From contig NZ_JBBMFK010000025.1 of assembly GCF_040096055.1 (NCBI RefSeq), positions 1 through 57,997 on the forward strand: 57,997 bases of DNA. The letters are read 5' to 3'. Positions 17,524 to 25,654 of this stretch are shown here, one piece after another. The translations under genes were made by a program, and so were the position numbers. Below the pieces are notes generated by a model that was not told the origin of the DNA, made no database searches, and worked only from the letters and a program-made list of their open reading frames with translations. Source of the DNA: Pseudoflavonifractor intestinihominis. GTDB taxonomy: Bacteria > Bacillota > Clostridia > Oscillospirales > Oscillospiraceae. Within the stretch, counting starts at the first letter, position 1. Every line of letters begins with the position of its first letter.

Positions 17524-18546
17524 TTATTCCAGAAAGATGACGCCGTAATCATGGACAACGGGCGTGCTGCCGGACAGGGACAGGCGGAGGCATCCGGCCG
17601 CAGCTGCCGCAGAACGGGTCAGACGGAAGGTGCTCTCCTGACAGGAAGTCCCCTCCAGCGTCTGAGCGGCAGAGGTCCCCGCCTGCTCCATTTTCTCAAG
17701 GCTGCCGCTCTGCTCCCCCAGAAACGCGGCGACCGTACCGCCGCCGCTGTGCCGGACATAACAGATGGCCTGAGTCCAGGGGCCTATGTCCTCGGCGGAA
17801 GAGATCAGCCCGCCCGAGGTGCTGCCGGCAGGTGTAACGGTCAGCCCGATGGCAACAGGGTGGATGATACTGTCCTCGTCCTCGTATGCACAGACAATAC
17901 TTCCGGCAATCCCCTCGGAAGTGACGTTTTCCACGCGAATTTCATAGACCTCATCCTTGCGGATGGAGCAGGTGATGGGAAACTCATACCAGGCCATGTT
18001 ATCTTTCAGAAAGTCCAGCGTCTTGGTGGCATCAGCCAGCTTCCTGTCGTCCTGCCAGATGGACAGCGCCACGGTTTGAATGTTGGAGGTGCCATACCCC
18101 TGGACCGAGACCGCGGTGATGGTACCGTTGCCCTGGGCGGTCCAAAGACGCGAGACAAAATCGCCCCTGCGTGCGGATTTTCCAGATGTGAGCGTGGCAG
18201 GCCGGGGGACGTCGGACTGGCCGGCTGTGTCAAGGCTGACGGTGTGAGCCGCTGTGTCACGGTAGGCGCTCCCCTCCCAGGAGGCGATGCGGCTGCCGTC
18301 CAGAAAGCCATCAAACATCAGCCCCTTCTTGAAGCCGGTGTATTTGCCCTCATAGTAGTTTTGCAGCAGCAGGTTGTAGACGTTGTAGCCCACGTCCTCC
18401 AGACCGGACAGGGCCTGGTCCGCTTTTCCCTCCGCCTGCGCCACTGCGGCGTCAATGAGACGGTGGTCCTGGTTGAAGTCCTCCCGGAGAAACGGGTCCG
18501 CGCTCTCCCACTGGTGGAGGCCGATGTGCTGTGTCTGTGTGCTCAT
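17524..18546 (-). CDS. Phage tail-fibre-like protein, isolated
   Basis: The 340-residue protein opens with an N-terminus typical of Clostridia phage tail fibres (GLHQWESADPFLREDFNQD, then HRLIDAAVAQ; compare xLxxWxxxDxxxxxDFNxxxxxIDxA in tail proteins). Next come a short predicted coiled coil and a beta-rich C-terminal region with ligand-binding-like strands but no enzymatic motif. There is no signal peptide. The RBS GGAAAGGAG precedes the ATG at 18546. It sits alone between the S-layer gene and murA, 5.5 kb from the phage structural block, with no other phage gene next to it. It may supply the receptor-binding fibre for that particle. Confidence 0.65.
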   Translation of the reverse strand: MSTQTQHIGLHQWESADPFLREDFNQDHRLIDAAVAQAEGKADQALSGLEDVGYNVYNLLLQNYYEGKYTGFKKGLMFDGFLDGSRIASWEGSAYRDTAAHTVSLDTAGQSDVPRPATLTSGKSARRGDFVSRLWTAQGNGTITAVSVQGYGTSNIQTVALSIWQDDRKLADATKTLDFLKDNMAWYEFPITCSIRKDEVYEIRVENVTSEGIAGSIVCAYEDEDSIIHPVAIGLTVTPAGSTSGGLISSAEDIGPWTQAICYVRHSGGGTVAAFLGEQSGSLEKMEQAGTSAAQTLEGTSCQESTFRLTRSAAAAAGCLRLSLSGSTPVVHDYGVIFLE

Positions 18547-18757
18547 AAGTATGCTCCTTTCCGATTGTTGCGCCGCTTGCCGCGGCAGGCAGGAGGGCGC
18601 CGGGCTTGATACGCTTTCACATGGATCGCCCCCTCCTCATATCTCCCCGTTCCGGTGCGGATTGTTGCACAGTACAGGGCATCCAGTTTTTATATGAGGC
18701 CTCCACGCTACCCGGGGCAGAGCAAAAGAACATTATTTGCCGCTTTTTCAACAGAGA

Positions 18758-18805
18758 AGTGTCGCCCCCGGGCAATCGCGTCGGGATGGGAGACACTCCT
18801 TTTTT
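18758..18805 (+). terminator. Terminator-like hairpin without an upstream gene
   Basis: AGTGTC pairs with GACACT around inner CCC/GGG and CCG/CGG pairs, followed by CCTTTTTT. It lies in a gap of about 700 bases (18547-19249) with no convincing reading frame on the plus strand, so it may end a small RNA. The 18806-19040 part is purine-rich; nothing else is recognised there. Confidence 0.5.
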
Positions 18806-19041
18806 ATGCCATGGGCGAGACGGCCGCCGGAACAGGGAAGCCCATCGCTCAGAGAAGTTCCAAAGCCGGGAGCGGCAGAGAAAACCGAAGGAACCAATTT
18901 CTAGGACATTCCTTTTTGGAGATTTGTTTAAATAGAATAAAACCACAGAAAAAAGGACATAGTGACACCATAGAAACGGCAGGAAACGGAAAAAGAAGGG
19001 GCTGAAAGACACGAAAATTCAATCAGGAGGCCGGAGATACT

Positions 19042-19080
19042 GTAAAATTACTTTGATTTTACATGAGACTATGTTATAAT
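19042..19080 (+). promoter_or_regulatory. murA promoter with overlapping inverted repeat
   Basis: TTGATT (19053-19058), a spacer of 16, then TATAAT (19075-19080). A perfect inverted repeat GTAAAAT-N7-ATTTTAC (19042-19062) covers the -35, which is an ideal position for a repressor. The 165-base leader to the start codon contains several hairpins (GGCATG/CATGCC, GGCCGG/CCGGCC, GGCTGG/CCAGCC). Confidence 0.65.
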
Positions 19081-19249
19081 ATCTGCGACTGGCATGGAGC
19101 GCATGCCGCGCCGGAAAAACGTCGGGGTTTCCCCTTCAGAAGGAGTACGGCGGAAAATATAAACTTGAATTGTCTGGCCGGTGTTGTGCCGGCCTGCTGA
19201 CTGAACAGGCTGGTTTCCAGCCGCAACGGAGAGAATAGAGGGTGCCGTT

Positions 19250-20551
19250 TTGACAAAATATGTGATCCGCGGCGGTAAGCCGCTTTATGGTGAAATCGAT
19301 ATCAGCGGCGCCAAAAATGCCGCGGTGGCCATTATCCCCGCTGCACTTTTGGTGGACGGCGTATGCCGTATTGAGAATATCCCCCAGATCAGCGACGTGA
19401 CGATGATCCTCAACATCCTGCAGGAGCTGGGCGCCGACGTGCGCACTGTCAACCGGACCACGGTGGACATCGACTGCTCCCACATCCGCAACGCAAGAGT
19501 CCCCAACGAGCTGGCTCGGAAAATCCGCGCCTCCTATTACCTGATCGGCGCACTGCTGGGCCGCTTCGGCAGCGCCCAGGTGCCTCCTCCCGGCGGCTGC
19601 CACCTGGGCGACCGCCCCATTGACCAGCACATCAAGGGCTTTGTGGCCATGGGCGCCGAGGTGGACGTGCGGGGCGGCTTCGTCAACGCCTGGGTCAAGG
19701 ACGGCAAGCGCCTGAGCGGCGCTCAGGTCTACCTGGACATCGTCTCCGTGGGCGCCACCATGAACATCATGCTGGCCGCCACCCTGGCCGAGGGCACCAC
19801 GGTCATCGAAAATGCCGCAAAAGAGCCCCATATCGTGGATCTGGCCAACTTCCTCAACTCTATGGGCGCCCGGATCATGGGCGCCGGCACCGACGTGATC
19901 AAGATCAAGGGCGTGGATCGCCTCAACGGCGGCACCTACTCCATTATCCCCGATCAGATCGAAGCGGGCACCTATATGGCCGCCGTGGCCGCCACCGGAG
20001 GCGAGGTCCTGATCAAAAACGTCATCCCCAAGCACCTGGAGTGCATCACCGCCAAGCTGGTGGAGACCGGCGTGGAGGTGGAAGAGCGGGATGACGCTGT
20101 TCTGGTGCGCAGAGATCCCTCCGTGCGCCTCACCCGCACCAACATCAAGACCCTGCCTTACCCCGGCTTCCCCACCGACATGCAGCCCCAGATGGCCGTG
20201 GTCCTCTCCCTGGCCGAGGGCACCAGCGTGGTCACTGAGGGCGTGTGGGACAACCGCTACCGCTATGTGGACGAGATCCGCCGCATGGGCGCACAGTTCC
20301 AGGTGGACGGCAAGGTGGCTGTCATTGAGGGCGTGGACCACCTCACCGGCGCCCCTGTCCGGGCCTGCGACCTGCGGGCCGGCGCGGCTATGGTCATCGC
20401 CGGCCTGGCCGCCCACGGCGTCACAGAGGTGGACTGCATCCACTATATTGAGCGCGGCTACGAGGACATCGTACGCAAGCTCTCCGGCGTGGGCGCCGAC
20501 ATCCGCGTTGTGGTCACCCCCGACGAGGACAAGCAGGCCCAGGTGGGATAA
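19250..20551 (+). CDS. murA: UDP-N-acetylglucosamine 1-carboxyvinyltransferase
   Basis: MurA transfers enolpyruvate from PEP to UDP-GlcNAc, the first committed step of peptidoglycan synthesis. The 433-residue protein has the N-terminal GGKPLYGEIDISGAKNAA motif (Lys and Asn of the active site), the catalytic Cys117 in PGGCHLGDRPIDQH (the usual site of fosfomycin attack, so Cys is intact) and C-terminal DLRAGAAMVIAGLAA. The start is TTG at 19250 with GAGGG seven bases upstream. It stands upstream of walJ but is separated from it by a terminator. Confidence 0.96.
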   Translation: MTKYVIRGGKPLYGEIDISGAKNAAVAIIPAALLVDGVCRIENIPQISDVTMILNILQELGADVRTVNRTTVDIDCSHIRNARVPNELARKIRASYYLIGALLGRFGSAQVPPPGGCHLGDRPIDQHIKGFVAMGAEVDVRGGFVNAWVKDGKRLSGAQVYLDIVSVGATMNIMLAATLAEGTTVIENAAKEPHIVDLANFLNSMGARIMGAGTDVIKIKGVDRLNGGTYSIIPDQIEAGTYMAAVAATGGEVLIKNVIPKHLECITAKLVETGVEVEERDDAVLVRRDPSVRLTRTNIKTLPYPGFPTDMQPQMAVVLSLAEGTSVVTEGVWDNRYRYVDEIRRMGAQFQVDGKVAVIEGVDHLTGAPVRACDLRAGAAMVIAGLAAHGVTEVDCIHYIERGYEDIVRKLSGVGADIRVVVTPDEDKQAQVG

Positions 20552-20563
20552 CAAAATAGCCAG

Positions 20564-20598
20564 TCAGGGCGGCGGCAATGTGCTGCCGCCCTGTTTTT
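20564..20598 (+). terminator. Terminator of murA
   Basis: A GC-rich stem (CAGGGCGGCGGCA with its complement) is followed by TTTTT, 13 bases after the murA stop. Confidence 0.9.
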
Positions 20599-20671
20599 AT
20601 GAACGCGCCGGGCATATAACGCCCCCACAGACCGTTTTATTGCTTGCAGACACTACATAGGAGAGATTCGA

Positions 20672-21460
20672 TTGCTGTCATTGACCACCCTTGCCAGCGG
20701 CTCCAGCGGCAACAGCCTGCTGGTGTCCGATGGGAAAACCCATATCCTGATCGACGCCGGCATCTCCGCCCGGCGAATCACCAAGAGCCTGCGGGAGCTG
20801 GGGATCGACCCGGCTGAACTGGCGGGCATCCTCATCACCCACGAGCACTCCGACCATATCTGTGGGCTGACCACCCTGACCAAGCAGTTTGACATGCCGG
20901 TATACGCCAGCAAGGGCACCGGACGGCAGCTGTGCTACCGGATCGCCTTCCTGGAGAACCGGCTCAGGGCCTTTGAGGCCGGCGCGGTCTTTGAGATCGG
21001 AGGCCTGACCGTGGAGTCCTTCCCCACGCCCCACGACACGGCGGAGAGCGTGGGCTACGCCGTCTCCGCGGAGGGCAGAAAGGCAGCCGTGGTCACCGAC
21101 CTGGGCAGGGTCACCGAAGAGGTGGCCAGGGGAATCCGGGGCGCCAACCTGCTGGTGGCCGAGACCAACTACGACCCGGAATGGCTCCAGTCCGGACCCT
21201 ACCCCTACTACCTGAAGGAGCGCATCCAGGGGGGCTGGGGACACCTCTCCAACCAGGCAGGGGCCGAGTTGGCCTGCTCCGCTGTGGAAAACGGGGCCAG
21301 CACCGTGATCCTGGCCCACCTGTCCAAGGAGAACAACACCCCCGCCAGAGCCTACGACACGGTGCTGGCCGCCATGGAGCGCAGGGGCATACGGCCGGGG
21401 ACCGACGTGCGGCTGGAGGTGGCCCCCAGAAGCGAGACGGGTATTCGCTGCGAGGTGTAA
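20672..21460 (+). CDS. walJ: Metallo-beta-lactamase-fold hydrolase WalJ/YycJ
   Basis: The 262-residue protein belongs to the YycJ family of metal-dependent nuclease-like enzymes linked to the WalRK system. It starts with the family signature LASGSSGNSLLVS. The metal motif is HEHSDH (near residue 55), with further conserved ATDLG-like (VVTDLG), ETNYD and HLSKENN segments. The start is a TTG at 20672 behind AGGAGA. In Bacillus, Staphylococcus and relatives it is the fifth gene of the walRKHIJ cluster; here it is detached from that cluster and coupled to rlmH (three-base gap). Confidence 0.92.
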   Translation: MLSLTTLASGSSGNSLLVSDGKTHILIDAGISARRITKSLRELGIDPAELAGILITHEHSDHICGLTTLTKQFDMPVYASKGTGRQLCYRIAFLENRLRAFEAGAVFEIGGLTVESFPTPHDTAESVGYAVSAEGRKAAVVTDLGRVTEEVARGIRGANLLVAETNYDPEWLQSGPYPYYLKERIQGGWGHLSNQAGAELACSAVENGASTVILAHLSKENNTPARAYDTVLAAMERRGIRPGTDVRLEVAPRSETGIRCEV

Positions 21461-21463
21461 TAT

Positions 21464-21946
21464 ATGCTGGGAATTCACGTGATCTGCGTGGGAAAACTGA
21501 AGGAAAAGTTCTACACCGACGCCTCCGCCGAGTACGCCAAGCGGCTGGGCGGATACTGCAAATTCCAGCTCACCGAGCTGCCCGAGGAGCGGCTGCCCGA
21601 CAACCCCTCCCAGGCCCAGATCGACGCCGCCCTGCGGAAAGAGGCCGACGCCATCCTCCAGCGGCTGCCCAAGGGGTGCGCCGTCACCGCCATGTGCGTG
21701 GAGGGAAAAGTACTCTCCAGCCAGGAGCTCAGCCGCCGGATCACCGACTGGGCCGGCCAGGGCCGCAGCCAGCTCTGCTTTGTCATTGGCTCCTCCTACG
21801 GACTCCATACCGCTGTCAAGGAGCGGGCCGACCTGCGCCTGTCCATGTCCAAAATGACCTTCCCCCACCACCTGGCCAGGGTCATGCTGCTGGAGCAGCT
21901 CTACAGGGCCTTCAAAATCGCCGAGGGCTCCAGCTACCACAAATAG
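21464..21946 (+). CDS. rlmH: 23S rRNA (pseudouridine-1915-N3)-methyltransferase RlmH
   Basis: The 160-residue SPOUT-family enzyme methylates pseudouridine 1915 of helix 69 in 23S rRNA. Family features seen are VGKLKEKFYTDASAEYAKRL, the SAM-binding knot segment LCFVIGSSYGLH and the C-terminal LSMSKMTFPHHLARVMLLEQLYRAFKI ending SSYHK. GAGGTG six bases ahead of the ATG. Conserved linkage with walJ is known in Firmicutes and is kept here. Confidence 0.97.
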   Translation: MLGIHVICVGKLKEKFYTDASAEYAKRLGGYCKFQLTELPEERLPDNPSQAQIDAALRKEADAILQRLPKGCAVTAMCVEGKVLSSQELSRRITDWAGQGRSQLCFVIGSSYGLHTAVKERADLRLSMSKMTFPHHLARVMLLEQLYRAFKIAEGSSYHK

Positions 21947-21963
21947 CGCCCCGCCGTAATACA

Positions 21964-22004
21964 CCGCGCGGCCCCCGCACAGCAGCGCTCCGGGGACCGC
22001 GCGG
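21964..22004 (+). terminator. Probable terminator of walJ-rlmH
   Basis: A 14-bp stem with one mismatch (CCGCGCGGCCCCCG against CGGGGACCGCGCGG) lies 18 bases past the rlmH stop. Only a short T run follows, so termination may be partial. Confidence 0.65.
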
Positions 22005-22068
22005 CGTTTCCATATTTGAAATTTGTGGGTATTTCTGGACTTCAGGGGTGGATAGCCGGTGGGCGTTG

Positions 22069-22077
22069 TGCTATAAT
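22069..22077 (+). promoter_or_regulatory. Extended -10 promoter for the phosphohexomutase gene
   Basis: TGCTATAAT is a perfect extended -10, about 54 bases before the start codon. No clear -35. Confidence 0.6.
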
Positions 22078-22130
22078 CACAACAGCGGGAACCTGTGATT
22101 CCGGAAATTCAGATATTGGAGGTAAGTCCC

Positions 22131-23858
22131 ATGTCCTATCGTGATATGTATGAGAAATGGCTGAACAGCCCTGCCCTCAGCGAGGCGGAAAAAGAAGAGC
22201 TGCGCAGCATCGCCAATGATGAAAAGGAGATCGAAAGCCGCTTCTTTGCCCCCCTGGAGTTCGGCACCGCCGGACTGCGGGGTACCATGTGCGTGGGACT
22301 CCATCAGATGAATGTCCACGTCATCCGCCACGCCACCCAGGCCTTCGCCGAGGTCATCCTGGCCGAGGGCGGCAACGCCGCAGAGCGGGGCGTGGCCGTC
22401 TGCTTCGACTGCCGCAACCACTCCGCTGAGTTCGCCCGTGAGGCCGCCTGCGTCATGGCCGCCAACGGCATCAAGGTGCGCATCTTCGACGCCCTGCGCC
22501 CCACCCCCGAGCTCTCCTTCGCCGTGCGGGAATACGGCTGCATCGCCGGAATCAATGTTACCGCCAGCCACAACCCCAAGGAGTACAACGGCTACAAGGT
22601 CTACTGGCAGGACGGCGCTCAGCTGCCCCCCCACCACGCCTCCGCCATCGCCGCCAAGATGGAGGAGCTGGACCTCTTTGACTCCATCAAGCGCATGGAC
22701 TATGACGAGGCGGTCAAGGCCGGCCTCATCACCCTGATGGGCGCCGAGACCGACGAGAAGTTCCTCTCCAACGTCATGGGCCAGGTCAACGACAAGGCCG
22801 CCGTGGACAAGGTGGCCGACACCTTCAAGATGGTCTACACCCCCTTCCACGGCACCGGCTACAAGCTCATCCCCGAGGCCCTCAAGCGCCTGGGCATGAA
22901 GCACGTCATCTGCGTCCCCGAGCAGATGGTCATCGACGGCAACTTCCCCACCGTGGTCTCCCCCAACCCGGAGAACCCCGAGGGCTTCTACCTGGCCGTG
23001 GACCTGGCCAAGAAGGAGGGCGCCGACTTCATCCTGGGCTCCGACCCCGACGCCGACCGCGTGGGCATCATGGTCAAGAACGACAAGGGCGAGTACATCA
23101 CCATCACCGGCAACCAGACCGGCGTGCTGCTGCTGGACTACCTCATCGGCGCCAAGAAGCGCACCGGCAAGATGCCTGAGAACCCCGTGGCCCTCAAGAC
23201 CATCGTCACCACCGAGATGGCCCGTAAGGTGGCCGAGACCAACGGCCTGAAGTGCTACGACACCTTCACCGGCTTCAAGTTCCTGGCCGAAAAGAAGGAC
23301 AAGCTGGAGAACGCCGGCGAGGGCAAGGTCATCTTCGCTTACGAGGAGAGCTACGGCTACATGCTGGGCGACTACGTCCGGGACAAGGACGCCGTCACCG
23401 CCGCCCTGTCCCTCACCGAGATGGCCGCCTGGTACGCCGGTCAGGGCATGACCCTGTACGACGCCCTCCAGAAGTGCTATAAGAAGTACGGCTTCTACGC
23501 CGAGAAGACCCTCAACCTGGTCATGCCCGGCCTGGACGGCCTGAAGAAGATGGCCGACCTGATGGCCGGACTGCGGGAGAAGCCCCCGGTGGAGATCGCC
23601 GGCGTGGCCGTGAAGCAGCAGAAGGACTACAAGGACGGCTCCGTGGTCAACGTCTCCGACGGCGCCAAGAGCACCATGGAGCTCAGCGGCTCCAACGTGC
23701 TGCGCTATGAGATGGCCGACGGCACCAGCCTCATCGTCCGCCCCTCCGGCACCGAGCCCAAGGTCAAGGTCTACATCCTGGCCAACGGCGCCACCAAGGC
23801 CGAGGCCGACGAGAAGGTGGCCAAGTACACCGCCTGGGCTGAGAGCCTGAAAAAGTAA
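22131..23858 (+). CDS. Phospho-sugar mutase (phosphoglucomutase/phosphomannomutase)
   Basis: The 575-residue alpha-D-phosphohexomutase interconverts hexose 1- and 6-phosphates. Motifs in order: FGTAGLRGTM near residue 40, the phosphoserine loop TASHNPKEYNGYK (Ser146), the metal loop DPDADRVG, the sugar loop EESYGYM and the phosphate loop RPSGTEPKVKVY. Length matches the long PgcA-like group of Firmicutes, which makes glucose 1-phosphate for glycolipids and glycogen. The start at 22131 follows TTGGAGGTAAGTCCC. Monocistronic, with its own promoter and terminator. Confidence 0.93.
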   Translation: MSYRDMYEKWLNSPALSEAEKEELRSIANDEKEIESRFFAPLEFGTAGLRGTMCVGLHQMNVHVIRHATQAFAEVILAEGGNAAERGVAVCFDCRNHSAEFAREAACVMAANGIKVRIFDALRPTPELSFAVREYGCIAGINVTASHNPKEYNGYKVYWQDGAQLPPHHASAIAAKMEELDLFDSIKRMDYDEAVKAGLITLMGAETDEKFLSNVMGQVNDKAAVDKVADTFKMVYTPFHGTGYKLIPEALKRLGMKHVICVPEQMVIDGNFPTVVSPNPENPEGFYLAVDLAKKEGADFILGSDPDADRVGIMVKNDKGEYITITGNQTGVLLLDYLIGAKKRTGKMPENPVALKTIVTTEMARKVAETNGLKCYDTFTGFKFLAEKKDKLENAGEGKVIFAYEESYGYMLGDYVRDKDAVTAALSLTEMAAWYAGQGMTLYDALQKCYKKYGFYAEKTLNLVMPGLDGLKKMADLMAGLREKPPVEIAGVAVKQQKDYKDGSVVNVSDGAKSTMELSGSNVLRYEMADGTSLIVRPSGTEPKVKVYILANGATKAEADEKVAKYTAWAESLKK

Positions 23859-23870
23859 ACAATCCAGCTG

Positions 23871-23909
23871 AAAAGCTCCCCTGCGGACTGCCCGCAGGGG
23901 AGCTTTTTT
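23871..23909 (+). terminator. Terminator of the phosphohexomutase gene
   Basis: A 16-bp stem (AAAAGCTCCCCTGCGG with its complement) is followed by T6. It separates the host gene from the phage-like block. Confidence 0.93.
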
Positions 23910-24029
23910 GCGCCCTTTTTTCAGTCGGGGCCGGGAGAAAAAACAGAGTGAAAAAATTTTTTCCACCGTTGATGTACAGAAAGCAGCAATATTCCCGGCC
24001 GGAACAGATGGGGGTGAGAGGTGAGTGGA

Positions 24030-24389
24030 GTGAAAACCGAATCGGGAAAAAAACGGGAGCGGCGGCTGAACACCCTGATGCGGCGCATGGAGCGGCTGGC
24101 CGGCGGCAGGGTCAACGACGCGGTCAAGCTGGCCTTCCTGGACGGCGAGCGGGTGGATGAGATCGACAATCTGGACCTCTCCGCCCTCACCGAGTTCAAG
24201 CGCAGCGGAAACGGAACCGTGGAGATCAAGCTCATGGACCGGGTGGCGGTACTGGAGAAGATCGCCGCCATGCTGGAGCGGGGAGAGGAGGACGAGGCAG
24301 ACGCGTTCCTCCGGGCGCTGGAGCGCCCCGGAGACCAGTGCGCCGGGACAGAACCCGGCGGAGAATCTGTGCCCGGGAGGGGCGAATGA
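24030..24389 (+). CDS. Short terminase small subunit-like protein
   Basis: About 119 residues. The segment GTVEIKLMDRVAVLEKIAAML resembles the conserved C-terminal part of XtmA-type small terminases (usually -IKL-DK--ALE-LGKHLG-). Its place directly before the large terminase fits. Small terminases of this group are usually well over 150 residues and begin with a DNA-binding helix-turn-helix; that part is absent here. GTG at 24030 has GAGGTG six bases upstream; GTG at 24021 is an alternative. The role is inferred from position and the C-terminal pattern. It may no longer recognise a specific packaging site. Confidence 0.55.
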   Translation: MKTESGKKRERRLNTLMRRMERLAGGRVNDAVKLAFLDGERVDEIDNLDLSALTEFKRSGNGTVEIKLMDRVAVLEKIAAMLERGEEDEADAFLRALERPGDQCAGTEPGGESVPGRGE

Positions 24390-25637
24390 GTGCGGAAATG
24401 GGTATTTTCCGAAAAGCAGAAGACTGTGCTGCGGTGGTGGTGCACACCGGAACGGCGGTATGAGGCCATCATCTGCGACGGCGCCGTCCGCAGCGGAAAG
24501 ACCTTCTGCATGGGGCTGTCCTTTGTGTGCTGGGCCATGGCCAGATTCCAGAATGCCGCCTTCGGACTGTGCGGCAAGACCACCGTATCCCTCCGGCGCA
24601 ACCTGGTGAGAGGGCTGGTGCCCGTGCTGGAGGAACTGGGGTTCCGGTGTGAGGAAAAGGTGTCCCGCAACCTCCTCACCGTCCGGCGGGGCGGGAGGGA
24701 GAACACCTTCTACCTCTTCGGCGGCAAGGACGAGGGCAGCGCCGCCCTCATCCAGGGCGTGACCCTGGCTGGCGTGCTGCTGGACGAGGTGGCCCTCATG
24801 CCCCGGTCCTTTGTGGAGCAGGCCTGTGCCCGGTGCTCTGTGGCGGGAAGCAGGCTGTGGTTCAACTGCAACCCCGAGGGGCCCGAGCACTGGTTCTACA
24901 AGGAGTGGATCCAGAAGGCGGAGGAGCGCAACGCCCTGTACCTCCACTTTACCATGGAGGACAATCCGGGGCTCAGACCGGAGGTGCGGGCGCGGTACAC
25001 GCGGATGTTCAGCGGCGCATTCTACCGCAGGTTCGTGCTGGGGGAGTGGGTGGCCGCTGAGGGGCGGGTCTACGACTTCTTCGACGAGCGCTACGTGGAG
25101 GACCCGCCCGACGGCCTGAGCCGGTGGTGCATCTCCTGCGACTACGGCACCGTCAACCCAGCCTCCTTCGGGTTGTGGGGGTGGAAGGACGGGATCTGGT
25201 ACCGGGTGAAGGAGTTCTACTACGACTCCAGAGCGGAAAAACGGCAGAAGACCGACGGGGAGTACGCCCGGGACCTGCGAGAACTGGCCGGGGGACGGGA
25301 CATCCGGCTGGTGGTGGTGGACCCGTCGGCGGCCAGCTTCATCGAGGTGCTGCGGAGAGAGGAATGGCAGGTGGTGAAGGCGGAGAACGACGTGCTCTCC
25401 GGCATCCGCACCACCGCCGAACTGCTGCGGGAGAAAAAGCTGGTGATCTGCCGGGGGTGCCACGACGCCCTGCGGGAGTTCCAGCTCTACTGCTGGGCGG
25501 ACAGAGGCGGACAGGACCGGGTGCGCAAGGAACACGACCACGCCATGGACGAGATCCGCTACTTCGCGGCCACCGTGGCCGCCGGCAGAGAGCCGCCCTA
25601 CCTGGGCGCGGCCTATGTGGAGCGGACAAGATTTTAG
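24390..25637 (+). CDS. Phage terminase large subunit (PBSX XtmB-like)
   Basis: The 415-residue DNA-packaging motor has Walker A GAVRSGKT (residues 31-38), Walker B GVLLDEVALM and an adenine/C-motif WFNCNPEGP. The nuclease domain begins with CDYGTVNP and includes VVDPSAASF and the late DHAMDEIRY, so both ATPase and headful nuclease centres look intact. It starts with GTG at 24390 directly after the small subunit stop. It translocates DNA into proheads through the portal encoded next. Confidence 0.95.
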   Translation: MRKWVFSEKQKTVLRWWCTPERRYEAIICDGAVRSGKTFCMGLSFVCWAMARFQNAAFGLCGKTTVSLRRNLVRGLVPVLEELGFRCEEKVSRNLLTVRRGGRENTFYLFGGKDEGSAALIQGVTLAGVLLDEVALMPRSFVEQACARCSVAGSRLWFNCNPEGPEHWFYKEWIQKAEERNALYLHFTMEDNPGLRPEVRARYTRMFSGAFYRRFVLGEWVAAEGRVYDFFDERYVEDPPDGLSRWCISCDYGTVNPASFGLWGWKDGIWYRVKEFYYDSRAEKRQKTDGEYARDLRELAGGRDIRLVVVDPSAASFIEVLRREEWQVVKAENDVLSGIRTTAELLREKKLVICRGCHDALREFQLYCWADRGGQDRVRKEHDHAMDEIRYFAATVAAGREPPYLGAAYVERTRF

Positions 25638-25654
25638 GAGACGGGAGGGCTCGG

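Noticed and set aside
18606..18935. Open frame of about 109 codons in the gap before murA
   Set aside because: No ribosome binding site, runs through a terminator-like hairpin, and the translated sequence has no protein-like pattern.
23950..23963. Palindrome GAAAAAATTTTTTC before the phage block, as an operator
   Set aside because: A simple A/T run palindrome is expected by chance and no promoter boxes are placed around it.
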